Positions 48,218 through 61,400 of a DNA stretch of 64,000 nt are shown piece by piece. Under the pieces are notes generated by a model that was given only the letters and a program-made list of their open reading frames with translations, was not told the DNA's origin and did no database searches. Position 1 is the stretch's first letter, and each line of letters opens with the position of its first letter. Source of the DNA: Diospyros lotus (taxonomy: Eukaryota > Streptophyta > Magnoliopsida > Ericales > Ebenaceae). A program made the translations under genes and the position numbers. The stretch lies in the NCBI RefSeq assembly GCF_014633365.1, contig NC_068341.1, positions 8,060,001-8,124,000 of the forward strand, written 5' to 3'.

Positions 48218-48677
48218 AGTGTGATTTTGTTCACCCCTTTTAATGAGGGTGAACATAACTCGCCAATTTTGTGAGATCCTGTCATATTGTTTGAGCTTCT
48301 TCTTCATTATATATATGTATATATCTTTACCATTTCTATATCTCTTTTCATTGTCTCAATATTTTGCTGTCACCGCTGCCTTATCGCCTGGTGCCTCACC
48401 CACGCTAACTGTTGTTACATCATCCATCTCCATATAAAGGAATAATGTAGCGACGGTCGATGCGTTAAAGGCGAGAAATGAAACAACAGAAGGGGATGAC
48501 AATTGCACGTGAGGCAAGAAGTGGTAGACAACAATCGTAGAGAGAGAGAGAGAGGGGGGTGTAAAGAGAAAGGGAAAGATATGGGTATTCAAATGTTAAG
48601 TGTGCATTTATCTTATTTTTTTTTAATAAAAAGTAACAAGAGTTGCGCTCATTAAAGAGGTGAACAAAATCGCACTC
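48218..48677. mobile_element. MULE-like MITE with ~40-bp inverted ends
   Basis: The left end AGTGTGATTTTGTTCACCCC and the inverted right end AGTGCGATTTTGTTCACCTC continue matching for about 40 bases. The flanks ATTATAAAA and ATTATAATA form a near-perfect 9-bp duplication, the size made by Mutator-like transposases. The interior has no transposase. Confidence 0.7.
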
Positions 48678-48689
48678 ATTATAATAAGT

Positions 48690-49438
48690 GTACAGACAAT
48701 TTACTTTTTTAAAAATTATAAATTCTTTCACAGCTAAATGCTATTTTTTTATCTTACCTTTCTTTAATGTATCCCAAGTATTTTGTGTATTTAAGATATC
48801 AAGTTAATTGGAACTAGATTAATCACATATTATTTTTTTTTTGTAACATGGGTAAATAATTAAATATTGCAAACATAATTTTAACAATATGTAAACATGC
48901 AATTGATTTGAAATGTCCTAATTACCCATTATTCTTTAATTTTTTTTTGTTCAGATCTATTCTATAGAGATACTTAAATTAGATCAATTATCGATTTTTA
49001 GATTTCATCATAAACCTAATTGATTACTGCTAATTACGTAAACTAATAATTTAAGTCGCATTCAAAAGTAAGGTATTTTTTATTTTTATAAATATTTTTA
49101 TACAAAAAATAATGATATCTCCAACTACAGCTCCTATGTAAAAAAATATCTCTTCTTCCCCATTCCCGTAAATATATGAGACAAATGTTCGCGGAGGATC
49201 GTATTCGATTGTTACGATTCTACCGTATATTTTTTAAAACACAAAATATGTAATTGGGTTCTGATGTCATGATACGCTTTTGTGGCCAGATAGGCAGGGC
49301 GAGGATGACGTGGAACCAGGGCAAGCATTTCAGAGAAAAACGCAAATCGAGGGGACAACGCGACCGAGCAAGAGGCGGAAGAGAGCGATCGATCAAATCA
49401 TCAAAATCGAATTGAAGTAATCTGCAGATAATCGAGAG
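48690..49438 (+). promoter_or_regulatory. Upstream region of the PPME1 gene
   Basis: AT-rich sequence turning GC-richer from about 49260, consistent with promoter and 5' leader. A TATATTTTTTAAAA stretch near 49229 could be a TATA region, but the start site is not determined. Confidence 0.45.
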
Positions 49439-52400
49439 ATGGATTCGTCGCCGAACGCCTCTGACCTGAGCTCCCTCCCCGAAGAGAGCTCCGAAGAAGA
49501 ACAGCAACCCAAGCGGAGCACTGCCCCTTCTGCATTTTCTTCCAAACCTCATCGTCCTCCTGTTCAGTGAGTCTTCTCCTCTTCTCCCCATTCACGTCCT
49601 TTCATTTGTTTCTTTTATCTTTCAACACCATAGGGTTTCAATCTTGTTATTTTTCTTTCCCAGTAATTTCGATGCTTATTTTCACTCATACGAGCACACG
49701 ATCGTTGTATATGCCTCATTTCGTTGAAACTTAATCAATTGTCTCCAAGTACATGTATACGTACGTGTGTATTTACATGTAAATGCACATATGCGTGCAC
49801 ACAAAAATTATATATATATATATATATATGTAGACATGCATGCGTGTGTGTTAAGCCCTAAAAAAAAAAGCCCTTGTTGATAATTCACAAGTGCTTTGAA
49901 GTTTGAACAAAGAGACGGGAATGACTCTGTACTAGCATATCCACACGACGAGGAGTAAATTGACTTGCAAGTTATAGCTAGGAGTATAAAGAGCATCATT
50001 TCAAACACATCCCAGTATTTGGATAAAGGTGTATGTTCTAGACGGTCTCAGTTCTTTTTATGTTGTGTTTTTTCAATTTTGGATTTGTTCGAGGAAAGAA
50101 AAGAATCCATTGTATCGGGTATGCTAATACAATTCCCATACTTGTCCACCGTTTATTGAATATTGATCCATATCTTTTCTCTCCCTTTTGTTCTTGTAGG
50201 GCTTCTTCACAAAAATACTCACCTTTGGATTGGCTGGCCTATTTTGACGAAGAGGAGGACATTCAAATTCCAGATTCAAATGATGTAAATGAATTCTGTC
50301 TTTTGCATCAGAAATTACATGGGAAAGTTTTGATTGCCTTTTAAAATTTCCTCTTCTTAACTTTCAGTTCTTTCCTTCTGAAGTTAAATCAGTACCATGC
50401 CTTTTCATTTTAGGTCTTTCATATATATAAGGCAGGATCAAATGGACCGGTTGCGTTTTGTCTGCATGGAGGTGGTTATTCAGGGTATGCTATGCAGCTG
50501 TGATTTTAGTTTAGTTGAAATGTGTGAACTACTTTGCAGACTGTATATGTAATATGTTACATGAGTCTGAAACTAGACAAACATGATATTGTCAAATTTA
50601 TTGATCAGATGTCTGCTTTTATTGATTGGGTTGGTGACGAAGCGCTGATGGGTTTGCATTATCTTGTTACATTGCCATATAAGAGGATTCATGCGATTGG
50701 TACTTCTGGGACTTGCTTTGGAAATTGCTGCTTTGTGTGTTGACTGGATGGCACAAATTATTGTTGCTGGAGATTCTATAATATAGGTGTACACACTGAA
50801 TAACCTAAATAGGAATAACTTGGGTAGGATTGGAGACTAACAAATCAACTTGTTTTCTCACTTTGTATTGAGCTTAGAACGGATAAATATACAAGAGCTT
50901 AGCCACGGCCGCTCCTAAAATATAGGGATAGAGTACAAAATACAAGTTCAAACATGTTACAAATAGATAGGGTAGAATTTGAACTTAAGTGGTAGTTTTA
51001 TCCTATTTTTATGGACTTTATATTCTCATTTCTTTAGTTTCAAACATTGCTCATCATCTCATCACCTTTCAACTTCTATTCAAACACAACAACTTGAAAA
51101 TTCCGTTTTTCCATCTTATCTTTCTTCAACACTCCTCCTCAAGCTGGTGAATAGATGTCTCTCATTCTTAGCTTGCCTCTAATCAATTCAAACCCTTGTC
51201 TAGTCATAGCTTTGGTAATAATATCAGCTTCCTAAGAATCAGTAGGGATATAGGTGAGGTTCATACCTCCATCTTCAATTTATTGTTTAACAAAGTGTTG
51301 ATCAATCCTTACGTGTTTCATCCAGTCATGTAGTACCAGATTATTCACAATGCTTATTGCTGATTCGTTGTCATTGTACAACCTTGTAGGAATAGATATA
51401 GGCATATTCAGATCCTTCATTAGTTTTTCAAGCCAAATAATTTCACACACACCTTGATCAATGGCTCAGTACTTTGCCTTTGCACTAGTTCGAACATCCT
51501 CATTTTGCTTCTTGCTTCTCCATGTAATAAGGTTTCCTCATACCTTAGTACAATAGCTTGATGTAGACCTGCCATCCTCAATCTATCCATCCCAATTCGC
51601 ATCCATGAATCCCATTATTCCTCTGCCCTCATTCTTTTTGAATAGCAACCCCCTCTCCTAGATGTGCCTTTAAGATGTTTGAGAATGTGACAGGCATGAT
51701 TGAGGTGTTTGTCAGTGGGTGAATGCATAAATTGGCTCACTATGCTCACATCATATGTAATATTAGGTCGTATAAGGGATAAGTAGATTAATTTGCCCAC
51801 TAATCACTGGTATCTCCCTCTGTCTACTAGACACTTTGCTCTATCTCCTTCTTTATACTTCCACTTTGTTGGTTTAAAGGCAACTTTACTTTTCTCCTTC
51901 AATAAATCCAGTGTGTATTTCCTTTGAGAGATGAAAATACCTTCTTTGCTTCTAGCCACGTCCATCTCTAGAAAATATCTGAGTTTCCCTAGGTCTCATA
52001 CTTCAAAAACTTGTCGTAAGTGCTTTTTAAGCTTCTCTATTTCTTGAGTGTTATCCCCAACGATAATAATTTCAACCACATAAACAATTAGAATAGTTTT
52101 TTTTTGCCATTAGCTGCATGTTTAGTGAACAATGTAAGATTAACCTGCCCCTTGATTGTACCCTAGTTGGCTCAAAGTAGTACTGAACCGTTTGAACCAA
52201 GATCTAGGGGACTGCTTAAGTCCATATAGAGACTTCTTAAACTTGCAAACCTTTCATTTCTTGCCTTTTTTCTTAAAACCCAGAGGAATTCTCTTGTAGA
52301 TCTCCTCTTCTAAATCACTATTTAGAAATGCATTCTTAATACCAAGTTGGTGTAATTCCTAGTCTAGATTAGCTACAAGTGAGAGCAAGACACCTATAGA

Positions 52401-55400
52401 GTTCAATTTAGTGTCACGGACATGCCATCTTTTAAATTTTTTGATTCCTATATACTTACCGTCAGCATGGTTATTTTCTGCTACATTGTAGTTGCTTTAT
52501 TTCCGTTATTGTATTTCCATTCTAGCTGGCAATCTGTTAGGATTTTAGGCCACGGGTAAGGCCTTAGGAAAAGGACAAGAGAATCTGTTAGGGAAAAGGA
52601 CAAGGCTATCGGTTGTAACTGCTTGAGTGGGCGTGATTCTGACCCCACCCGAGTGAGTATATTAACTCTTCCAACCTTTTGGGAGAGCATATTGAATGAT
52701 AGAACTTTTTCTCCATTACTCTCTCTCTACAGCTCTCTGTTCTCGTATTCTCCTCCCTTTCTTGCATCTCTGCTTCTCCTTCCTCACTCTCTCTCTCTGT
52801 TCACCCTTGAATCACACTGATTCAAGGTAATTCTTATTGTCACACCGTGACATTTAGCAACTGGAGCAAATGTCTTCTCATAGTCTAATCCTTGAGTTTG
52901 GGTAAATCCTTGGGCTACTAATCTAGCTTTGTACCTATCAAGACTCCTATTTGATTTGCATTTAACAGTAAACACCCACTTGCTGCCAACCACCTTTTTG
53001 TCATCAGGTAAGGTTACAATCTCCCATGTACCATTATGTTCTAATGCATGCATTTCATCTATCACAACATTCCTTTATTGTGAATCTTGTAAAGCACTGT
53101 GTATATCCTTAGGAATCTTAATTTTATTAACACGTATAGTGAAAGCCTTGAATTGTGGAGATAATTTGGAATATAATAGGTGGTTAGATATGGGATACTT
53201 GGCACATGACCTTACTCCTTTCCGTTGGGCTATTGGTATGTCCAAATCATCAAATTCTGTAGGTACTACTTTTTTTCCATCCTCTTCGGTCACTACCCTT
53301 TGTCCATCTTCTTCAGTTATTGGACCTGCCTCTTAAGGTGACAACTGACCTTGTTGAGGATCATGAGGTCTTCTAGAGTAAACCAAGGTTGGTTTTTTAG
53401 GAACTTGAACCTGTCGTTCTCCCTCTTGATTTGTTACATAAGTTGGATTAGGAGTAAAGATAGTGACAACCTTAGGATAGAAAAAAGAGGTATCCTTGCA
53501 TTGCTTTGCATTAGTGATCCCCTCTTGCAGAGATATGGTGGGATAAAAGTACTGATTCTCGAGAAATGAGACATCACAAGAGATAAGAAATTTTCTAGTG
53601 TAAGGACAATAACACTTGTAGCCTCCTTGTGTCGGAGAGTAGCCAACAAACACACATTTTATAGACTTAGGTTTCAATTTGGAATGGGATGGAGAATGAT
53701 CATGCACAAACGTAGTATAATCAAATACTTTTGGTGATAATGAATTAAGCATCTTAATATGAAGAGGGTAGCTGTCAAGAAAAGTACTCAATGGAGTCTT
53801 AAAATTGAGAATCCTGGAAGGGAGTCTATTAATAAGATAGACAGCTGTAAGAATTGCCTCCCCCCAATAGGAAGTAGGGATTGAGCTGGTAAACATCAAG
53901 GATTGAGCAGTCTTGAGGAGGTGGTGGTTCTTCCTTTTAGCCACTCCATTCTATTGTGAATTATAGGGATAAGAATTCTGATGAATAATTCCATGTTCAG
54001 CTAAATAGTTGTTAAACTCATTTGAGAAGTATTCCCTACCATTATCCGATCGAAGGCCATGGATTGAAGATTGAAAAACATTACATACCATTTGATGGAA
54101 TTTTCTGAAGATTGTGCTAGCTTTAGATTTTTCTTTCATTAAGAAAACCCAACAAATCTTGGTATGATCATCTACGAAGGTGATAAACTAGCAGATATGG
54201 GTCAAGTTAAGAATTCTTGCTGGTCTCCATATGTCACTATGAACCAATTAAAATGGTTTGGAGGGTTTGTAAGAACGAATAAGATGAGATACTTTAGTTT
54301 GTTTAGCTAGGATACACTGTTCACATGGGAAAGAATCACTCCCTTTATTGTTAAACAGGTTGGGACACAAAATTTTCAGATAGCTAAAACTAGGATGTCC
54401 TAATCGTTTGTGCCATAGTTGTATATCAGAATCTGAGACAGTAGAAAAAGAGAATCTGTTATTTAACCTAGATGCAGTGGGGGTACAGGCTACTCCTGAA
54501 AATAGTAAAGACCTTCTCTTCCCTCAACATTGCCAATCATCTTCCCTGAATTTAGGTCTTAAAAAACACGATGAGATGGAAGTAATGTCACCATACAATT
54601 CATATCCTTTGTTAGCTTACTGATGGACAATAGGTTGCATTTCAAATTAGGCACTTATAATACAAATCTTAGGTGCAGGCCTACTATATAAACTGATCCT
54701 TCCCCTTTAGCAAAGGACACTGCCCTATCAACCATTAAAACATTCCTATCACACTTCTTATAAGTTGACAAACTTGTCATATGATTTGAAGCTCCTGTAT
54801 CTACAATCCAAACATTTGTAGTAAGATTTTTAGAGAGTAAACACTAATGTGATGTACCTTGTTTGGCAAGTGACATTGTTGGTTTAGGAGATTCTGCTGA
54901 ATCAGACATTTTTGTGACTTTCATTTGATTTAATACTTGCTATAGGATTTCCAGTTGATCCATTGTCAAGATTAGGTTAGTTGTTCTCCCTTCTTCAAAA
55001 TCCACTGCATAGGCCATCTAAGTAATTTTCCTTTGATTTTTGGCCTTCATGTTTGCTAGTTTGCCATGGAGTTTTTAGCAAGTGTTTTTTGTATGATAAG
55101 GCTTATGACAGTGATCACACTACTGTTTGTCTCATTGAGATTCGCCACGTAGTGGTGTTGGTTTCAATTTGGAAGCGGCACGGGCTGAATTTTGAGTGCT
55201 ATTCTCATTGGTAGAGGAAGAACTCAACATTACCTTCTTGGGGCTTTCTTCTTGTCTTACCTTTGCAAATGCCTCCTAGATAGATGAAAATGGTTTAGTT
55301 CCAGTAATCTCCCTCGAACCTCATCTAGGTTAGAATTAAGTCCATGGAGAAAGTCAAAACACTCATTCTTCTCCACCATTTTATTGTACTTGATTCCATC

Positions 55401-58400
55401 TTCAGTGCACTCCCATCTAATTTCATAAAACAAGTCCATCTCTTGCCATAGCTTAGTCAAAAAGTTATAGTATTTAGTGACCAAGTGATTATCTTATCTG
55501 GTTATCCGAATGATTGACTGGATTTCAAAGCATTGAGCAGTGTTCTCCATATTAGAATAGAGTGCTTGCACTGCCTCCCAAATCTCCTTAGCTGTCTTAC
55601 AGAAAAGATAAGTCTTGCCTATTTTTGGTTCTATGGAATTAATAAGCCAAGCCATAACAATCGAATTCTTAGTATCCCAAACTTCATAGGTTGTTGCTTC
55701 AATATTTGGCATAGGAGTGGCACCAGTAAGATATCCCACTTTTCCTTTGATAACCAACAAGACTGATTGAGACCATTATTGAAATTAGTCCCATTTAGCT
55801 TATATTGTGTAATTTGAAGGGTGTGGTTGTCCAGAGAGATTGGAACAGCCGGGTGTGGTTCTAGTAGGTGTAGGACCGGTGGTTGAGTTTTCGCTAGCAG
55901 ATGGATTGCTGGCCATTACTACAGTTCGTTGAATGGGAAGGATAAGGTATTTAACCACAAGATTAGTGGCTCTGATACCATGAACAAACTGAATAACCTA
56001 AGTAGGAATAAATTAGGTAGGATTGGAGACTAACAAATCAACTTATTTTCTCACTTTGTATTGAGTTTAGAACTGATATATATACAAGAGCTTAGCCACG
56101 ACCGCTCCTAAAATACAGGGATAGAGTACAAAATACAAGTTCAAACATGTTACAGATAGATAGGGTAGAATTTAAATTTAAGTGGTAGTTTTATCCTATT
56201 TTTATGGAACCACTTTATCCTCTCATCTTCTCATCTCTTTAGTTTAAAACATTCCTTATCATCCCATCACCTTTCAGACTTCTATTCAAACACAACAACT
56301 TGAAAATTCCGTTTTTTCATCTTATCTTTCTTCAACAATAGGCAATAGGAGAGGGATGTCTATTAGAATAAAGGGTAAAATTGCTTTTGATGCAATACAA
56401 TAGACTAAAAGAAACATAGCTAACAGGGAATTCTTATGGGCATTAGTAGAGGTAAGAAATATTGTATGAGTATGGATAGAGATGATTGGAGAGCTAAGGG
56501 CAGGGAATTCTTAAGACATGTGATGTTATATATAGTAATATATGTTACCTGGTTTCATCATACGCTGCTATTCTAATAATTTTTATTTATTATTTTATTC
56601 TGCTGTTCCTCTGAAATAGCAATTTTTTTTTTAATTATCTTAGTGAAAATGCAAAAGACAATAATTTGTTTGGTAAATCATAGACAAATTCCAGCATCTA
56701 ATCAGGAATATCTACCAACCCATTACAATCAGTGATCTTATACAGGTTCTCCAATTAAATTCTCCAATATTCTTATTCTAATTTAAACAGAAAGATGGAA
56801 AAAGTTATACACCTGTTTGGTTACTAGTTTCTATGTTTGAAACCAGAAAAACAAGGAGAATGTGCTTCATGAATTGGTTTCAGAAACTTGGAAAATTTCT
56901 AAAAGAGCCCTGTTTCTATAATTGAGAAAGTTGTTTCTGAAACTGCTTTAGCACACACACAGAAAAGAGAAGGTATAAACATGGTGATATTTTCAAAGTC
57001 TTAAATATTTTTGGTTCTAAAAATAAGAAAAATAAGAAAAAGAAAATCAAGAACTAAATACAGAAACCAGTAAATAATCAGGCTAATGGTAAAAAAATAA
57101 TTTGCCTAGGAGCTTAATATTGCTTTACCCATATTTTGCTTTTATATGGTTGAAGTTCCAGATTGAAATGATATCTCAGAAGAAAACAGATAACTATTGC
57201 TTATGCTGATTTGTTATTCTAACCGCTCCACAACAAATTTACTTTGGCACATGATCGGATTCATCTGTACAGGCTTTCATTTGCACTGGCAGCAGGTAAA
57301 ATTAAGGAGAAAGCCAGGGTTGTGGCAATGGATCTAAGAGGACACGGGAAGTCATCCACAGAAAATGAATTAGACCTGTCAATAGAGGTATGTGTTCCTA
57401 TTATCTAGAGCATCCTACTGAGAAAGAATGTGCTGAAGTGCTCATATACATCATCTGGATATAAGTGGTATCACATTGGTTGCAGACTTTATGCAATGAT
57501 GTAATTGCTGTTTTGAAGACAATGTATGGAGATTCTCCTCCTGCAATTGTGCTAGTTGGCCACAGGTTCTGATTCTTTTCAATAAGTTAGTACAGCTCTA
57601 ATTGTTTAAAATTTGATATACACTTGACATTTTTTCTGAATGAGAAACTGAGCATGTGCTAACAATTATTAAGGCAAATCTATATGTTAAAACCAGCCTC
57701 CTTTTAATGACCATGTGATTTCTTGTGGCATGTTGTGTGTGATTATAATTTTGTCTGCCATGGTTAGATTTTGTAGTCTTGAATTGCTGTTTTGGATGTT
57801 AAATCATAACAAGGGAAGTATAAGAAAGCATTGTCAAAGAAATGTGAGCCTTGGTCGGTCTAGGAAGCATTGGTGTGCCAAGAGGAAGGCATATATTCTG
57901 TTGGAAATGGAAACACGTGGACACATCAATGACACCTCTTGAAGGGCTCAAATTTACTTTTTCTTTATGCACATGAAGGATGCACTGGGAACTTGTTTTC
58001 CCCTCTGAGATTGGGGGTGGACATGGTGGGGATTTGCACCGTGATATAATTGCCATAATTGTCATGTCTTTTGGTGCAACTGGCCACTAGCTAGCTTCAA
58101 TTCAACATCTGCCTTGCTCATCAAGATACATCCACACATCATGGGACTATGTATTTGAGGGACCTTGTGCACCACATAGATGTAATTTGCCTTGGTTGTG
58201 CCTCCATCATTCCACGTGCATTGCCTTCAACATTAACTCTTAGGCATGCCTCCCTTGTGCCTTTGAACATGTAGCACGAGCGCAAGGTGTTGCCATGTCA
58301 GCTTGTTGCTAGCCATTAAGGCTTCAATAGATTACCCCACTAGTAGAACCGACATCCTTGTCAACAGGGGGAGAGGTAATCCGATGTCTGTTTTCCAATC

Positions 58401-61400
58401 TATCACCAGGTAACGTCCCTTTCCCATTTATCTCCCTTTTAGAGAACCCTTCCACGTTACTAAATAGTTGGTTCTTGATGCAGTGTGTAGCGCATGTGTG
58501 AAAAAAACACACCAAAATAAACCCTCGAAAAGAACAAACTTCAATGGCCGAAGCTTGGCTTTCAAGAAGACGCAAAAACAAGATTGTTTTACTAAGAAAA
58601 CCCAAATAGGTTGCTGAAATTTGTATTGAGATAAATTTCATTACAACCCCTAACTTCTAGGTATATTTATAGTATTTGGCTAATCTAAATTCATCTAATA
58701 TTTGTAACTAAAATCCAACTAGAATAAAATCATCTAACTAGAATCCTAAAAAAAAACTTAAGTAAAAGTCAACTAGAATCCTAATAGAAATAAATCCTAG
58801 GTAAAATTTAACTAGAATCCTAATAAAAATAAAACTCTAATCAAACATGAAGTAGAATCCTAAAACATATCGTATTAAAATATTGTTTGCTACTGTTTTA
58901 GCTCTACTTTTTCGGCGTTACTGTTCCGGTTTGGTCGGGTCAGCCTTGGGCTGAGTCTTGATTGGTGACCACATCATTCACCTCCACTTGAGAAAAGATC
59001 TCGAATTTTGATCCGAGTAGGACAAATCCACGTCCGACAAGTACAAAGAGAGATTAGCCACATTGAATGTTTGAAAATACACATATGATTAGGCAAATCT
59101 ACAACATAAGCATTATCATTGATTTTCTTTGTACTCTTGTAAGGACCATACTTCTTTGGCTTGAGCTTGTTTTGCTTTCCTGCTGGAATCTGTTCCTTCT
59201 TCAAGAATACCATGACTTCATCTCTAATCTCAAATACCTTGTGCTTCCTATGCTTGTCAGCTGTCGCTTTGTACTTCTTATTTGTGCAACTTTTGCTTGA
59301 CATCTTCTTGAACCGCTTGAACTTTTCTACTAAAGGAACACGAACAAAGACATTCCTCCCCCTCTTAGCCCTATCTTCGTTGGCATGGGTCCAACCATCA
59401 CCATGTTTGTTGCCTTCTGCTTCCATTGTATTATTACTATTAGATTGAGGACATTGAACATTCCATCTTGAGCGCTTCTCTAATCAAGTAGATCTTATCC
59501 CATGTCCTTATCCTCTCATCAGTTTTCTTGATTTTGACTCCTCAACAGTTTTCGAATTCATCCTTAGATTTTTCTTGCCTAGAGAAGCATTCTTTTGCAA
59601 CTGTTTTGAATAGAGGCTTATTCCATGACTACCAGCAGTTATGGTTGGCAATGGTTCGGTTTGGTTTCGGTTTTTGCCAAAACCATAACCAAACCAAACT
59701 TAAACTACTAAAACCAAAACCAAACCATTACCTATTGGTTTTAAAAATTAAAAACCATAACCAAACCATTCGGTTTCGGTTTTAACCATAGTTTTTTTAG
59801 TTTGATCTATACCAACAAAGAAAGACAAACTCTTGCAAATAGCATTCATAAAAATTTTTGATAACTTCATAACAAACAAAGATAAACTCTAATAAAATTA
59901 CCTTCTTCTTGCATAAAGTTACAAATTAACTTCAAACTTTTTGGATATAATTATTTGATTGATAAAAATAAAATAATTTAAGATTAGGTTTTATTTTTAT
60001 TTGTTAATTACTTTATAAATGTTAAATATTTTATATATTTGTAATGCATTAGTTAAAATACATGTAAAAAAAATGCATTAGTCAATATATATATTATGTG
60101 TATATATAATATATTAAATAAATAAATATCTATTATATATATGCATATTCAGTTCGATTACCCATACATTCGGTTCGGGTTTTGGTTTGAATTTAGTGAA
60201 AACCATAACCAAACCATACCCATTGAAATAGTGTTCGGTTTTTCCCCAAACCAAACTATTACCCAGTCAAACGGTTTTTAATTGCGTTGACCGGTTTGGC
60301 TTCGGTTTGGTTCCCCACGGTTTTGGTTGTAATTGCCATCCCTACCAGCAATCTCTCAATCACTTAAAATATTGATGCTTGAATCATTCTTTGGTTCAAG
60401 CACTTGATCAGCTATAGCAGTAGCTGCTACAACATTCTTAGTTTCAGAATCTAAGTTCAAATTAATATCGAAAGCAATTGCACTACTCGAGTTAACTAGT
60501 CTGGGAGATCTAACACCCATATCCATAAAGAGACCCCTTTGACTATTTTGCTTTTGCAATCGCAAAGGTGAATATGTTCCTATTGCCTTCGATTTAACCA
60601 TGCCAGAGCCTGAATAAACTGTAGAAGGATTTGCTACCATTGCCTCCATCTCCTTTACAATCGCAAGTTGATTAGAAGAAACACCATCATCGTTGGATTG
60701 CGAAGCAATGCCTGAGCCCTCTGGACTGGAAAATACCCCAGTATGAGTCAACAACCTTGGAGTTTCTGTCATGTTAGCAGCATAAATAAGACCTGAGTTT
60801 GCAAACGTTGAGGTTGTTGGGACAACGTAATGTTCGAGATCAAGATCCAAACTCATCGAAAAACCATTCTTTAGTTTATATTTATCGTTTCCCCAATGGT
60901 TGTGTGGCTGCGCATTCCTCCTAACTTCTCTACCACTAGGGTTGGCTATCATACGATCAAGATCATCTTCATCGTCGCTATCATCCATAATTGGCCTTCT
61001 AGGATTAATGAGGACATAATTAATGGCTGGTCTTCCCTGTTTAATATAGCCGGTTTGATTCACGCCATTAGTCTGGTTCCGATTATCCTTAACTCGTTGT
61101 AAAACGCCTAATTGGTTGCGGATTAGCTCCAATTGCTGCTGCATTGTACGAGTTATTTCCTGTTATTCTTCGATTGCTCTCCAAACTGCGGGTTACCCCT
61201 GATTACTGTCACGAGGCTGGTTGCTACCGTTACCTTCAAGATTAGCCATTTGACTGATTGATGAACCGCTCTGATACCACCTGACACAGTGTGTACCGCG
61301 TGTGTGAAAAACACACACCAAAATAAACCCTTGAAAGGACAAACTTCAATTGATGAAGCCTGGCTTTTAAGAAGACGCAAAAACAAGATTGTTTTGCTAA

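Larger units (their letters stand above)
50788..56337 (-). mobile_element. Ty1/copia retrotransposon in intron 3 of PPME1
   Basis: LTRs lie at 50788-51131 (3') and 55981-56337 (5'), nearly the same over their length, and in element orientation both begin TGTTGAAGAAAG. The 5-bp duplication is ATAGG (50783-50787 and 56338-56342). Directly inside the 5' LTR is the primer site TGGTATCAGAGCC (complement of 55968-55980), matching the initiator tRNA-Met type, and a GAGGAGGAG purine tract abuts the 3' LTR. Coding order gag, protease, integrase, reverse transcriptase, RNase H defines copia. A solo LTR at 52412-52852 splits the reverse transcriptase. The element is antisense to PPME1. Confidence 0.95.

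Noticed and set aside
58324..58641. 105-codon minus-strand frame, similar to one at 61153-61410
   Set aside because: Both lie in the two LTR copies of the gypsy element; the similarity is the LTR repeat itself, not a gene.
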